From Armatimonadota bacterium (lineage in GTDB: Bacteria; Armatimonadota; Armatimonadia; Armatimonadales; Capsulimonadaceae), in assembly GCA_019239955.1 (NCBI GenBank), contig JAFAZD010000071.1, forward strand, positions 1-48,725: a stretch of 48,725 nt of DNA, written 5' to 3'. Position 1 is the first letter of the stretch. Each line of letters begins with the position of its first letter. The translations under genes and the position numbers were made by a program. The notes below the pieces were generated by a model. That model made no database searches. It was not told the DNA's origin and saw only the letters and a program-made list of their open reading frames with translations. Below, one piece after another: positions 1-9,405 of this stretch.

Positions 1-575
1 AAGTCAGCGGCGAGGTCGCCAAGCCCGGCTCCTACACCGTGCCGACGGACGGGGCATCGGTGGCGACGATACTGACGGAGGCGGGCGGGCCGACCGCCCG
101 TGCGGCCCTGACGCGGGCGCAGATCGTGCATAAAGGCCAGACCACCGACGTGAACCTGCGCCCCATGATGTCCCACGCCGGCGACCCCGGCGGGACGGCC
201 CGTCTTGTGGCCGGGGACGTACTCCTGATTCCGACCAACACGGCCCAAATCGCCGTGATGGGCGAGATCCACTCCCCGAACGTCTACCCGATCCCTGACG
301 GGGATGGCCTGCCCGTGATCACGGCTCTGGCCGAGGCAGGCGGGACGACCCCGGACGGCGACCGGAAGAGTATCTACATCGTGCGGCGCGGGGCGGACGG
401 CAAGCGTGTAGCGACCACCATCAACGTCGAGGACATGCTCAAGGGCAGTACGGGCAATTATCTGCTCCAGCCCGACGACATCCTGTATGTCCCCAGCCGG
501 AAGAAGGGCCACAGCGCGGCGGACCTGCTGGGGCTTTTGGGGCCGATCGGCATTGTCACGAACCTATTGAAATAA
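1..575 (+). CDS. Polysaccharide export protein with SLBB domains (3' part)
   Basis: The gene runs in from the left edge; its frame is open from base 3, giving 190 visible residues and a TAA stop. Two SLBB-type beta-grasp modules are visible: VSGEVAKPGSYTVP at the very start, and VMGEIHSPNVYPIPDG near residue 80, which ends in LQPDDILYVPSR. This is the C-terminal architecture of Wza/GumB-like export proteins, which carry capsule or exopolysaccharide through the periplasm and outer membrane. The short hydrophobic tail (ADLLGLLGPIGIV) could be an amphipathic outer-membrane helix. The N-terminal signal and Poly_export domain lie outside the window. It sits 41 bp before an ABC-2 permease, so it is probably the first or an early gene of this operon. 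Confidence 0.85.
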   Translation, partial: VSGEVAKPGSYTVPTDGASVATILTEAGGPTARAALTRAQIVHKGQTTDVNLRPMMSHAGDPGGTARLVAGDVLLIPTNTAQIAVMGEIHSPNVYPIPDGDGLPVITALAEAGGTTPDGDRKSIYIVRRGADGKRVATTINVEDMLKGSTGNYLLQPDDILYVPSRKKGHSAADLLGLLGPIGIVTNLLK

Positions 576-616
576 GCTGTCTCGCCCGAGGATAGACTCG
601 CGACGGGCATCACATT

Positions 617-1462
617 ATGAGCAATGTACTGAACAAAGCACAGACGCCGCACCTGTCCATTCGGCCCGCGCCGGGCTGGCAGGCGCTCAACGTGCGGGAA
701 CTCTGGCAGTTCCGCGACCTTTTGATCACGCTGGCGGGGCGGGACGTCAAACTGCGCTACCGGCAGACCGCGCTCGGTGTCCTGTGGGTGGTCATGCAGC
801 CGCTCCTGGCGGCAGGCATTTTTTCGTTCGTCTTCGGCAAGGTAGCGAAACTGCCCAGTGACGGCGTCCCGTACTTCCTTTTCGCTTACGCCGGACTGCT
901 CGGCTGGACGGCGTTCGCCAACACCCTGGGCAAAGCAAGTACCTGCCTGGTGCAGAATTCGCATCTGGTCTCCAAGGTTTTCTTTCCGCGCCTGGTCCTC
1001 CCGCTCTCGACGGTCTTCTCCACCATGATCGATTTCAGCGTCGCGTTCGTGATGCTGCTGGTCATGATGGCCTCCTATCACATCGCGCCGCATCTCGGGC
1101 TGCTGCTGCTCCCGGTCTGGCTAGCGCTGCTTGTGATGCTGGCGGTGGGCGTGGGGTTGTACGCGGCCGCCCTCACGGTTTCCTATCGGGACGTACAGTA
1201 TGTGATGCCGGTTCTGCTGCAGTTCTTGCTGTACGCCAGCCCCGTCTCCTATGCGGTCTCAGCGGTCCCTCCGCACTGGCGACACTTGTACTTCCTCAAC
1301 CCGCTGTCGGGGCTGCTCGAGGCGTTCCGCTGGTCGGTGCTGGGGCATGGGGCCGTCCCCTGGGGTTCCGTGGCCTATGCGGCGGTCCTCGCGCTGGCGG
1401 TCTTCCTGATGGGGGCGTTTGCCTTCAAGAAAATGGAGCGGAGGTTCGCCGATGTCATCTAG
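617..1462 (+). CDS. ABC-2 polysaccharide export permease, copy 1 (Wzm-like)
   Basis: 281 residues with about six membrane segments. The N-terminal cytoplasmic motif LAGRDVKLRYRQTALGVLWV and the C-terminal NPLSGLLEAFRWSVLG are typical of Wzm/TagG permeases that export lipid-linked polysaccharide. It overlaps the ATPase gene: the ATGTCATCTAG sequence holds both the next start and this stop, so the pair is translationally coupled. A close paralogue lies at 30331-31170 and ends in almost the same residues (KMERRFADVI here, KMERKFADVI there). Confidence 0.92.
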   Translation: MSNVLNKAQTPHLSIRPAPGWQALNVRELWQFRDLLITLAGRDVKLRYRQTALGVLWVVMQPLLAAGIFSFVFGKVAKLPSDGVPYFLFAYAGLLGWTAFANTLGKASTCLVQNSHLVSKVFFPRLVLPLSTVFSTMIDFSVAFVMLLVMMASYHIAPHLGLLLLPVWLALLVMLAVGVGLYAAALTVSYRDVQYVMPVLLQFLLYASPVSYAVSAVPPHWRHLYFLNPLSGLLEAFRWSVLGHGAVPWGSVAYAAVLALAVFLMGAFAFKKMERRFADVI

Positions 1463-2705
1463 CGATATTTCCGTCTCGGTCCGCGGCCTGTCCAAATCGT
1501 ACACCATTGCTCACGACGCCACGCAGCACACGACGGTTGCGGAGGCGCTCCTGCACCGGCTGAAGAAGCCGCTGCCCCGGACGCAGAAAGAGACGTTCTG
1601 GGCCTTGCGGGACGTGTCGTTCGACATCCCGCACGGCGACGTGGTCGGCATCATCGGGCGCAACGGCGCGGGCAAGAGCACACTGCTGAAGGTCCTGAGC
1701 CGCATCACGGAACCGACCGCGGGCGAGATCGACCTGTACGGGCGGGTCGGAAGCCTGCTCGAGGTCGGCACCGGCTTCCACCCGGAACTGACCGGGCGGG
1801 AAAACATCTACCTGAACGGCGCCATCCTGGGCATGGGCCGGCGCGAGATCCGCAAGCATTTCGACGCGATCGTGGACTTCGCCGGCGTCGAGCAGTTCCT
1901 GGACACCCCGGTCAAGCGCTACAGCAGCGGGATGTACGTCCGCCTGGCCTTCGCCGTGGCCGCGCACCTGGAGCCGGAGATCATGATCGTGGACGAGGTG
2001 CTGGCCGTCGGCGACACCGAGTTCCAGAAGAAGTGTCTCGGCAAGATGCAGGACGTCGCCCACAGCGGGCGCACCGTGCTGTTCGTCAGCCACAACATGG
2101 CCGCCGTGAGCAACCTCTGCTCGTCCTGTATCCTGCTCCAGGGCGGGCAGCTCTCCCACTACGGCCCGACCGAGGAAGTGATTGATCGCTACCTGACCGC
2201 CGCCTCGCACGGCCGACAGAACACGAACGCCCTGATCCAGGGCTTCCGCCCGTCGTGGGCGCGCCCGCTCATCACGTCCGCACGGCTGCTCGATAGCCAG
2301 GGGCAGGAACAGATCAGCTTCTCCCTGGGATCGGACGTGACGCTGGAATTGACGTTCGATACCCAAAACGGGCCGGAACTGAAGGCGCCGGTCATGGGCG
2401 TGATCATCAATCACGCGACGCTCGGGATCGCGGGCGGCGTCAACACCCGCATGAGCGACTTCTGGGCCACGGATGGCCCGTACGGGACGGGGATCCTCCG
2501 CTGTCACTTGAAACGCCTCCCGCTCCTTCAGGGACAGTACAGCATTGACCTGTGGCTGGGGGACGGCCCCGTGGACCTCGACTGCCTCACCGGGTACTTG
2601 AGCCTGCATATCGAGGATACGGACGTTTACGGAACCGGGCGAACCCCTTTTGCCCACATGGGGATGGTGTACCTGGAACCCCAGTGGCAAATGGTCGCGC
2701 TCTGA
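1452..2705 (+). CDS. ABC transporter ATPase with carbohydrate-binding C-terminus, copy 1 (Wzt-like)
   Basis: 417 residues from ATG 1452; starting at MSSSDISV matches the start of copy 2. Walker A GRNGAGKST is at residues 69-77, the signature YSSGM at about 157-161, Walker B IMIVDE at 177-182 and the switch His at 214. Residues after about 245 form an extra beta-rich domain like the Wzt C-terminal domain, which in O-antigen exporters recognises the chain end. This domain differs strongly from that of copy 2 (32445-33740), while the nucleotide-binding domains are very alike: 53 identical bases span the Walker A region (1635-1687 against 32625-32677). It powers Wzm1. Confidence 0.92.
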   Translation: MSSSDISVSVRGLSKSYTIAHDATQHTTVAEALLHRLKKPLPRTQKETFWALRDVSFDIPHGDVVGIIGRNGAGKSTLLKVLSRITEPTAGEIDLYGRVGSLLEVGTGFHPELTGRENIYLNGAILGMGRREIRKHFDAIVDFAGVEQFLDTPVKRYSSGMYVRLAFAVAAHLEPEIMIVDEVLAVGDTEFQKKCLGKMQDVAHSGRTVLFVSHNMAAVSNLCSSCILLQGGQLSHYGPTEEVIDRYLTAASHGRQNTNALIQGFRPSWARPLITSARLLDSQGQEQISFSLGSDVTLELTFDTQNGPELKAPVMGVIINHATLGIAGGVNTRMSDFWATDGPYGTGILRCHLKRLPLLQGQYSIDLWLGDGPVDLDCLTGYLSLHIEDTDVYGTGRTPFAHMGMVYLEPQWQMVAL

Positions 2706-2711
2706 CGGGGA

Positions 2712-3470
2712 GTGAAACGTGCCGTTACGCAAGGACACTCTGGACGCTCGAACGGCGGGGGGGACGCGGTGACAAGCCTTGCCTCTCCCACGCGCCCGGC
2801 CGCCCCTCTGCCGGCCCGCCTCCGACGCCGCCTGGGGACGACCCTGCGCGACCTTCGCACTTCCCTGTCGGACTGGCAATGGCGCGCCCGCTGCTGCCGA
2901 TTAAATCGGCAGCCGGGCGTCGCGGTCTCCCGGCGGGCGTTCCTGGCGAAAAGCGCCCAGCTCCAGCTCTGCCCGGACGGCGAGCCGCGCGGCGGCGCCA
3001 TCCGCGTCGCCGCGGGCGTCCGCCTGTCCGACGGCGTGATCCTGGCCCCCTTCGGCGGGGAGATCCGGCTGGCCGAGAACGTCTTCGTCGGGCCGTACTG
3101 CGTCCTCTACGGGCACGGCGGCCTGACGGTGGGGCGGGACACCCTGATCGCGTCGCACACGGTGGTCATCCCGAGCAACCACGCGTTCGCGGACCCGGAG
3201 CGGCCCATCCGCCACCAGCCGCCGACGAGCCGGGGCATCAGCATCGGCGCGGATGTCTGGATCGGCTGCGGCGTCCGCATCCTGGATGGCGTCTCCATCG
3301 GGGATGGGTGCGTCATCGGCGCCGGCGCGGTGGTGACGAAATCACTGCCACCGTATTCCATCGCGCTCGGGGTCCCCGCGCAGGTACGCGGCACGCGCTG
3401 TAAAACCGGCGGGGGCGTCCCCGATGCGGGCCGGCAGGGCGCGGCCGGCAGCGTGAAGGAGATCGTGTGA
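2712..3470 (+). CDS. Hexapeptide-repeat (left-handed beta-helix) acetyltransferase
   Basis: From about residue 95 the protein shows hexapeptide repeats (IRLAENVFVG, ISIGADVWIGCGVRILDGVSIGDGCVIGA split over several coils) and the closing ALGVPAQV motif, as in WcaF/WbbJ-type O-acetyltransferases that use acetyl-CoA to decorate sugars. SHTVVIPSNHAF supplies the usual catalytic His region. GTG 2712 is the longest start; GTG 2769 (VTSLASP), behind a G-rich stretch, is just as likely and would drop 19 basic residues. The gene follows Wzt1 by 6 bp, so it probably belongs to the same operon and acetylates the exported glycan or a precursor. Confidence 0.82.
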   Translation: MKRAVTQGHSGRSNGGGDAVTSLASPTRPAAPLPARLRRRLGTTLRDLRTSLSDWQWRARCCRLNRQPGVAVSRRAFLAKSAQLQLCPDGEPRGGAIRVAAGVRLSDGVILAPFGGEIRLAENVFVGPYCVLYGHGGLTVGRDTLIASHTVVIPSNHAFADPERPIRHQPPTSRGISIGADVWIGCGVRILDGVSIGDGCVIGAGAVVTKSLPPYSIALGVPAQVRGTRCKTGGGVPDAGRQGAAGSVKEIV

Positions 3471-3525
3471 CAGGGCAGGGATGGACGCATGACCGCACCG
3501 GCCATGCGGGCCGAACGAGACGATT

Positions 3526-4272
3526 ATGGGAAAATCATTAAATCAGACTTTGACACGGGACGCCAATTCCCGCTACGACCGTGTCCGGCTGATGCTGGAG
3601 CATCGGAGCGCCAAAAGGCGGTTCGAGCGACTGCGCCGGGTCTACCATCAGCCTTTGGAAGAAATATTTCCGGGGCTGTCCCGGACCCGCGCCCGGATGC
3701 AGTCCGCGGTGCCGACGGCGGCGTCCTTCGGCAACATGCCGGCGTATGACCTGCTCGTCCTGTCCACGGTCTGTGCTCATCTCCAGCCCCGGCTGCTGCT
3801 CGAGTTCGGGACCTACGACGGGCTGACCACGCTGCACCTGGCGATGAACAGCCCCGCCGAGGCGCGCGTGGTCACGCTGGACCTGCACCCCGACGACCCC
3901 ATCCGACAGCAGAATACGGAGGACACGTTCTACACGCGCGGCGTCACCGTGGGCGCGCACTTCTGCGGAAAGCCGGAAGGGCGCAAAATCCAGCAGGTAT
4001 ACGGCGACACGACCAAGTTCGACCAGACGCCCTACCGGGGGCAGGTGGACTTCATCTTTGTAGACGCCGGGCACGCCTACGAGCTGGTGCGCTCGGACTC
4101 GCAGAAGGCCCTGGAGATGGTGCGCCCCGGCGGCGTCGTCCTCTGGCACGACTACCACTACACTCACGACGGGGTCTACACGTGTCTCAATGAACTGACC
4201 TCGTCGGTGACACTGAGGAATGTGCCCGACACGACGCTGGTTTGCCACATCAGTCCGCTGTCGGGCGGGTAG
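3526..4272 (+). CDS. Class I SAM-dependent methyltransferase, copy 1
   Basis: 248 residues. SAM-binding motif I LEFGTYDGLTTL is at about 92-103, an acidic loop DLHPDD at 119-124, VDAGHAYE at 179-186 and the strand-4/5 motif PGGVVLWHDYHY at 201-212. These match the Methyltransf_24 group often found in polysaccharide and glycopeptide clusters. A paralogue lies at 9402-10160; the two share a 64-base identical stretch (4055-4118 against 9952-10015), while their N-terminal thirds differ. A role in methylating or capping the sugar chain is inferred from context; the acceptor is unknown. Confidence 0.82.
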   Translation: MGKSLNQTLTRDANSRYDRVRLMLEHRSAKRRFERLRRVYHQPLEEIFPGLSRTRARMQSAVPTAASFGNMPAYDLLVLSTVCAHLQPRLLLEFGTYDGLTTLHLAMNSPAEARVVTLDLHPDDPIRQQNTEDTFYTRGVTVGAHFCGKPEGRKIQQVYGDTTKFDQTPYRGQVDFIFVDAGHAYELVRSDSQKALEMVRPGGVVLWHDYHYTHDGVYTCLNELTSSVTLRNVPDTTLVCHISPLSGG

Positions 4273-4327
4273 GCGCTGGTAGGGGATCATTGCGCACGGG
4301 CGGCGACCCTCCTGAGATATCGGAATT

Positions 4328-5485
4328 ATGGGCGGAATAGCATTCATTTCCACGATGGAGGGTTACTTCTGGGGGGGCAGTGAGGAACTTTGGAGCCGCG
4401 CGGCGCTACGGCTGGCCCAGTCCAGGGTGACCGTCGGGGCCAACGTGACCCACACGGCGAAGACACCGCCGCGCCTTGAGGAGTTGATTGATGCCGGGTG
4501 TCAGGTGACGTGGCGGCGAGACCCGGAGAATAATCCGCTATTCCATCGCATCCGGCGGAAACTCAAGGGGGACGGCGTTTATCAGTGGCTCGATACATTC
4601 CAGCCGGACTTCGCCGTCATCTCGCAGGGAGGAAATTGGGACGGTTACGAGTGGATGCGGGAATGCACGAGGCGCGGCGTTCCGTTCGTGACCATCGCTC
4701 AGGCCGCGACGGAGACCTTCTGGCCCCGGCTGGAACTGTCTTGTGCGATCGTCTCCGCCTACGAAGCGGCACAGGCGTGCTTTTTCGTCTCGGAGCGGAA
4801 CGTGGCGCTGACCCGGCGCCAGCTCGTCCAGCCGTTCCCCCGGGCGCGGGTGGTGCGGAACCCGTTCAACGTGTCCTACGACGCGGCCCCGCCCTGGCCC
4901 AGCACCGACGGGGTCTGGAGGCTCGCCTGTGTGGGCCGCCTGGAGCCGCATTTCAAGGGCCAGGACATTCTGTTCGACGTCCTGGGGCGGGACACCTGGC
5001 GAAGGCGGCCGATCGAGGTCACCCTGTTCGGGAGCGGCCCTAACACCGAGTCGCTGCTGGCTCTGAAAAAAATGATGCGGCTGGAGAACGTGACATACGG
5101 GGGGGTCGCGGAGGACATAGAGGCGGTCTGGGCCTCCCACCATGCTCTCGTGCTTCCGTCGCGCATTGAGGGCCTGCCCCTCGTCATCGTCGAAGCCATG
5201 CTATGCGGGCGGCCCTGCATCGTCACGGACGTCGCCGGCAACGCCGAGTTGGTGCAGGACAACGTCAGCGGTTTCGTGGCGGCGGCGGCCGCGCCGGACT
5301 GTCTGGACGAGGCGATGGAGCGCGCGTGGCAGCGCCGGGACGAGTGGCGGCAGATGGGACAGGCGGCGGCGCGGCGTGTGCGGGAGATGGTCCCCCGCGA
5401 TCCGATCGGGGCCTTCCTTGAGCAACTGAGGCCGCTGCTCCCCACGACGATCGCGACGAAAATAACGACGGGGATGACGCAATGA
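4328..5485 (+). CDS. GT4-type glycosyltransferase
   Basis: 385 residues with a GT-B fold. The N-terminus MGGIAFISTMEGYFWGGSEE carries the glycine loop of the acceptor domain. The second Rossmann domain starts near VGRLEPHFKGQDILFDVL and contains the donor-binding EX7E motif in RIEGLPLVIVEAMLCG. Such enzymes transfer a sugar from a nucleotide donor to the growing lipid-linked chain on the cytoplasmic face of the membrane. Its end overlaps the next start by 4 bp (ATGA), giving coupled translation. The sugar and linkage cannot be read from the sequence. Confidence 0.85.
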   Translation: MGGIAFISTMEGYFWGGSEELWSRAALRLAQSRVTVGANVTHTAKTPPRLEELIDAGCQVTWRRDPENNPLFHRIRRKLKGDGVYQWLDTFQPDFAVISQGGNWDGYEWMRECTRRGVPFVTIAQAATETFWPRLELSCAIVSAYEAAQACFFVSERNVALTRRQLVQPFPRARVVRNPFNVSYDAAPPWPSTDGVWRLACVGRLEPHFKGQDILFDVLGRDTWRRRPIEVTLFGSGPNTESLLALKKMMRLENVTYGGVAEDIEAVWASHHALVLPSRIEGLPLVIVEAMLCGRPCIVTDVAGNAELVQDNVSGFVAAAAAPDCLDEAMERAWQRRDEWRQMGQAAARRVREMVPRDPIGAFLEQLRPLLPTTIATKITTGMTQ

Positions 5486-7050
5486 GTCCGAGAGTGACGT
5501 GGCTGCTCCCGATCAAGAACGGGATGCCATATCTGCCCCAGACTCTGGCCTCCATCGAGGCGCAGACCTACCCCAATTGGGAAGTGCTGGCGTGGGACAA
5601 TGGCTCGACGGACGAGACCGTCTCGGTACTGCGCGAGTGGATCCCCGCCCGGCTGCCCGGCCGGATCGTGACGGGGCATCCGATGGGCCTGGGGGCCTCG
5701 CTCGGCGAGATGGTCAAGCAGTGCCGGACCGAATTCTGCGCCCGGATCGACGCCGACGACATCAACGTCCCGGAGCGGCTGGAGAGGCAGGTCGCCTTTC
5801 TGTGCGCGCATCCCGATGTCGCCGTGGTCGGCTCCCAGATGGATCTGATTGATGGGGACGGGAACTGCCGCGGGAAGGCGGACGCGCTGCCGCTTCGGCA
5901 CGCGGACATCGTTCACTTCAACCTGCACGGCAACGGCATGGCCCATCCGACCGTCATGTTCCGCCGCTCCGCCGTGCTGGAGGCGGGCAACTATCGGGAC
6001 GTGGGGCCGGTCAACGTGGAGGATTATGATCTGTGGCTGCGAATGTCGGCCCGGCATCAACTGGCCAATCTGGATGTCCCGCTCGTCCGCTACCGGATTC
6101 ACGACAAAAGCGTCACTCAGATCGCGATCGCTCAGAACAAACTGCTCGACGCCATGGACGCCCGCTTTTATGAGCAGGCCCTTCCGGTTTACGGTTGTCC
6201 GCTGGACGAGGCGAGGATGCTGCGGGAGCGCCGTCACCCCCGCGCGATCCGGGCGCTCCAGCGCATCGCCCGGCATCTGGAACAGTCTCAACCGGCCACG
6301 GCCGGGGACGTCCTGCGTTCGCCCTCCTTTGTGGCGGCGGGCCGGTCGCTGACCGGCCCGGAGGACGCCGCCTCCCGGCTGGCGCTGGCCCGCCTGGACC
6401 CGCGCTGGGATGCCGTGCCGCGGGAGCTGCTCGGCCTGGGCAAGGCCGGGGGCAAGGCCGCGCTGAAACGCATGGGCCTGGGCGGGGCCGTCGAGGCGCT
6501 GGCGGCGCGCAAGCGGGACTGGCAGTGGCGGCGCGAGTGGCGACGGTGGCTGCGGGAGCACGGGAAGCGCGGCACCTGGGTGCATCCGACCACCGAGTTC
6601 ACGGGCAGCAGCCGGCCGCTGGGCTTCCTCCACCTGGACCCGGGCTGCGTCATCGAGCGGGACTGCACGGTCTGGATCTCGATCAATCAGGGCGCCCGGC
6701 CGGACGTTACCCTGGGGCACCACGTCTTCATCGGCCGGAACACCTACCTGGGCGCGTTCCAGCCGATCCGCATCGGGCCGCTCACGCAGATCGGCGCCTA
6801 CAGCTACCTGGTCACGGCCAACCACAACTATGCGTCACGGGCCGTCCCGATCCGCGGGCAGGGGTTCGTCGGCGCGCCGATTGAGATCGCCGAGGACGTC
6901 TGGATCGGGACCCACGTGGTCATCGGCCCGGGCGTCACCATCGGGCGCGGCGCGGTGATCGCCGCCGGCAGTTTCGTCAACAAGGACGTGCCGCCCTACG
7001 AAGTCTGGGGGGGAGTCCCGGCGCGGTTCCTCAAGCACCGCCCGGAGTGA
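5482..7050 (+). CDS. Fusion: GT2 glycosyltransferase + hexapeptide acetyltransferase
   Basis: 522 residues, about twice the length of a simple GT2. Residues 1 to about 230 are a GT-A/GT2 domain: VTWLLPIKNGMPYLPQTL, the nucleotide-binding WDNGSTDE at 39-46, the metal-binding DADD at 90-93 and VEDYDLWLR near 180. A helical linker follows. Residues from about 385 to the end form a left-handed beta-helix acetyltransferase (VFIGRNTYLGAF, VWIGTHVVIGPGVTIG, GGVPARF) with a VTANHNY His motif. One polypeptide could thus add a sugar and acetylate it. There is no stop or frameshift at the joint, so the fusion is real in this sequence. Confidence 0.85.
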   Translation: MSPRVTWLLPIKNGMPYLPQTLASIEAQTYPNWEVLAWDNGSTDETVSVLREWIPARLPGRIVTGHPMGLGASLGEMVKQCRTEFCARIDADDINVPERLERQVAFLCAHPDVAVVGSQMDLIDGDGNCRGKADALPLRHADIVHFNLHGNGMAHPTVMFRRSAVLEAGNYRDVGPVNVEDYDLWLRMSARHQLANLDVPLVRYRIHDKSVTQIAIAQNKLLDAMDARFYEQALPVYGCPLDEARMLRERRHPRAIRALQRIARHLEQSQPATAGDVLRSPSFVAAGRSLTGPEDAASRLALARLDPRWDAVPRELLGLGKAGGKAALKRMGLGGAVEALAARKRDWQWRREWRRWLREHGKRGTWVHPTTEFTGSSRPLGFLHLDPGCVIERDCTVWISINQGARPDVTLGHHVFIGRNTYLGAFQPIRIGPLTQIGAYSYLVTANHNYASRAVPIRGQGFVGAPIEIAEDVWIGTHVVIGPGVTIGRGAVIAAGSFVNKDVPPYEVWGGVPARFLKHRPE

Positions 7051-7064
7051 GCGGCCCGAACGTC

Positions 7065-8303
7065 ATGAACATCGCCTTTATCAGTTTCGAGTATCCTCCG
7101 GACACCGCGTATGGCGGGATCGCCACCTACGTGCGGCAAGCGGTGCGTATGCTCCATGAGCGCGGCCACCGGGTGGAGGTGTTCGCGTCCAGTCCAAACC
7201 GGGAAGGGGCGGCGGAGGAAGAAGGGATTCTGGTTCACCGGGTCGCCGAGCCGGACCGCCGAGAGTTCCCGCAGCGAATCGGCCCGGTGTTCGCTCGCCG
7301 CCACGCGGAGGCGCGGTTCGACGTGTTGGAGGGACCTGAATATTTCGCCGACGCGCGGACGGCGGTCGAGCTTGTGCCGGACATCCCCCTGGTCGTCAAG
7401 CTGCACACGCCTTCCTTCCTGCTGTGGCGCATCAGTTACGGACAGGACCGCTGGACGGTCATTCGCCACGCGGTGGGCGCTTTTCGGCGCGGGACCCCGC
7501 CGGCCGGGCATCCGTGGAGCGGCCTTGAGCGCGGGCACGCCCTGGACGCGGACGAGGTCGCCACGCCGTGCCGGTCGCTCGGCGACCTCGTCGCGGCGGG
7601 CTGGGGGCTGTCCCCTGAGCGAGTGGCCCACGTACCTTATCCCTATACCCCCTCGCCCGCATTGCTCGCCGTCCCGGCCGGGACGCGCACAAACGTGGTG
7701 ACTTTCCTGGGCCGCCTGGAGATACGTAAAGGCGTCCTGGACTTCGCGCGGGCGATTCCAGCGATCCTGGCTCGTCACCCTGAGGCGCGCATCCGTTTTG
7801 TCGGGCGCTCCGTCCCCGAGAGGAACGGCGTGCAGATGCGCGAGCGCCTGGAACATCTTCTGCGTCCCTATCAGCGGTCCGTGGAGTTTACCGGGCCGGT
7901 CGGCCTGGATCATATTCCCGGCATGCTGGCCGAAACCGACGTGTGCGTCTTTCCCAGCCTGTGGGAGAATTTCCCCAACGTCTGCCTGGAGGCGATGTCG
8001 GCGGCGCGGGGCATCGTGGGCAGCCGCGCGGGCGGCATGGCGGAGATGCTCGACGGCGGCCGGGCCGGCCGGCTGGTCAGCCCGCACCGCCCCGGCGAGA
8101 TCGCCCGGGCCGTGACGGAGCTGCTTGACGCACCGGCTTTGCGGATTCAACTCGGACAAGAGGCACGCGAGCGCGTGCTGACGGAGTACAACGCTGAGAG
8201 GATCGGGCGTTTGCAGGAGGCCAGTTACGGCCGCGCGATCGAACGCCGGCGGACGCTGGGCGCGCGGCACTCTCGCGGGCTTGTCGCGGAGATGGCCGCA
8301 TGA
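7065..8303 (+). CDS. GT4-type glycosyltransferase
   Basis: 412 residues from ATG 7065 (MNIAFISFEYPPD). GTG 7047, which overlaps the previous stop as GTGA, is the alternative and adds six residues. The N-terminal glycine loop is GGIATYVRQAVRML. The C-terminal donor domain has LGRLEIRKGVLDFARAI, and the EX7E motif lies in WENFPNVCLEAMSAARG, followed by GSRAGGMAEML. It belongs to the cytoplasmic assembly line of the surface glycan; donor and acceptor are unknown. Confidence 0.85.
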   Translation: MNIAFISFEYPPDTAYGGIATYVRQAVRMLHERGHRVEVFASSPNREGAAEEEGILVHRVAEPDRREFPQRIGPVFARRHAEARFDVLEGPEYFADARTAVELVPDIPLVVKLHTPSFLLWRISYGQDRWTVIRHAVGAFRRGTPPAGHPWSGLERGHALDADEVATPCRSLGDLVAAGWGLSPERVAHVPYPYTPSPALLAVPAGTRTNVVTFLGRLEIRKGVLDFARAIPAILARHPEARIRFVGRSVPERNGVQMRERLEHLLRPYQRSVEFTGPVGLDHIPGMLAETDVCVFPSLWENFPNVCLEAMSAARGIVGSRAGGMAEMLDGGRAGRLVSPHRPGEIARAVTELLDAPALRIQLGQEARERVLTEYNAERIGRLQEASYGRAIERRRTLGARHSRGLVAEMAA

Positions 8304-8340
8304 ATGCGTTGTTTGAATTAGGAAAGGCAGTAGCAGTCGT

Positions 8341-9405
8341 ATGGAGATGAGCGTCAGCGTTATCATCGTGACTCTGAATCGCCCGGATTGCGTGCGCCGT
8401 TGTCTGGAGTGTCTCGTCGCCCAGGTTCCGCCGCCGGAGCAGATCATTGTCGTGGATGCCTCGGCCGACGACCGAACGCTCCGCGTTGTTCAGGACTTCC
8501 CCGGCGTGCTGTACTTGCGCAACGATAACGGCTTCGGCCGGATGACGGCCTCGCGCAACATCGGTCTCAAGCGGGCGACGGGCAGCATCATCGCCTTCCT
8601 GGACGACGACGCCTTCGCACACCCCGGCTGGCTGGCCGGCCTGCGGGCCGCCTATACCGATGACACCGTGGGCGCCGTGGGCGGGCGCGCCCTCAACAAC
8701 CAGCCCGACGAGGCGCGCACCGGCGTCGGCGAAATCGGCCGCCTCCAGTCCAATGGAGAATTGGCCGGCAACTTCGCGGCCGAGCCGGAGGGGGTGATCG
8801 AGGTGGATCACATCATGGGCTGTAACATGTCCTTCCGCCGCCAGGTCCTCTCCCGCCTCGGGGGCTTCCGTGAGGACTATCCCGGGATCTCGGGGGTGCG
8901 CGAGGACTCGGACATGTGTATACGGGTCAAGCGGCTGGGCTATCGGATTCTGTTCAGCCCCCTGGCCTGCGTGGACCACATCAGCGCCCCCCAGGCGACC
9001 GGCTCGCGCTTCGACACCCGCTACGCCTATTACCTGCAGCGCAACCACATCTGCCTGCTGATCCGCAATTTCGGGCCGGGGTCGGGAGTCGTCTGGCGCT
9101 ATCTTGCCTTCAGCGTTTCCAACCCGTTGTCCGAATTCTTCCGCCGCATTGCCGCCGCCGTCGTTCGCCTGGGCACCGTCGGTTTGGCGACGACGGCCGG
9201 AATCGTGGCCGGCCTGACATTGGTCCTGAAAACCGGCCGCGCCCCCGAGCGGCACGATGCCGAGGGCAAAAAAATTCGTGCTGCGCTGGATGGCATCGCA
9301 CCGGACGACACGCCGCGGAGCGAGGCCTGGGCTTCCAACTCCGCACCACTGGCCGCGCCTGACGCCGGCGCCCCCAAGCCCGCCTTAAGGAGAATACAAC
9401 CATGA
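8341..9405 (+). CDS. GT2-type glycosyltransferase
   Basis: 354 residues. The N-terminal GT-A core is VSVIIVTLNRPDCVRRCL, the acidic metal site FLDDDAFAHPGW is near residue 85, and MGCNMSFRRQVLSRLGGF followed by REDSDMCIRVK is the usual GT2 acceptor region. A hydrophobic stretch near residue 280 (GLATTAGIVAGLTLVL) may anchor it to the membrane, and a proline/alanine-rich tail follows. A 37-bp AT-richer gap separates it from the previous gene, with AGGAAAGG upstream as a loose ribosome binding site. The next gene starts inside its stop (ATGA). Confidence 0.85.
   Translation: MEMSVSVIIVTLNRPDCVRRCLECLVAQVPPPEQIIVVDASADDRTLRVVQDFPGVLYLRNDNGFGRMTASRNIGLKRATGSIIAFLDDDAFAHPGWLAGLRAAYTDDTVGAVGGRALNNQPDEARTGVGEIGRLQSNGELAGNFAAEPEGVIEVDHIMGCNMSFRRQVLSRLGGFREDYPGISGVREDSDMCIRVKRLGYRILFSPLACVDHISAPQATGSRFDTRYAYYLQRNHICLLIRNFGPGSGVVWRYLAFSVSNPLSEFFRRIAAAVVRLGTVGLATTAGIVAGLTLVLKTGRAPERHDAEGKKIRAALDGIAPDDTPRSEAWASNSAPLAAPDAGAPKPALRRIQP

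Noticed and set aside
4876-6825. 649-codon ORF on the minus strand
   Set aside because: It lies opposite two well-supported plus-strand genes (GT4 and GT2-acetyltransferase fusion) and reads as Arg/Pro/Gly/Gln-rich shadow sequence.
8292-8308. Fifth sigma-54-like site (TGGCCGCATGAATGCG) before the GT2 at 8341
   Set aside because: The spacing is right but both boxes deviate from the consensus; too weak to call in this base composition.
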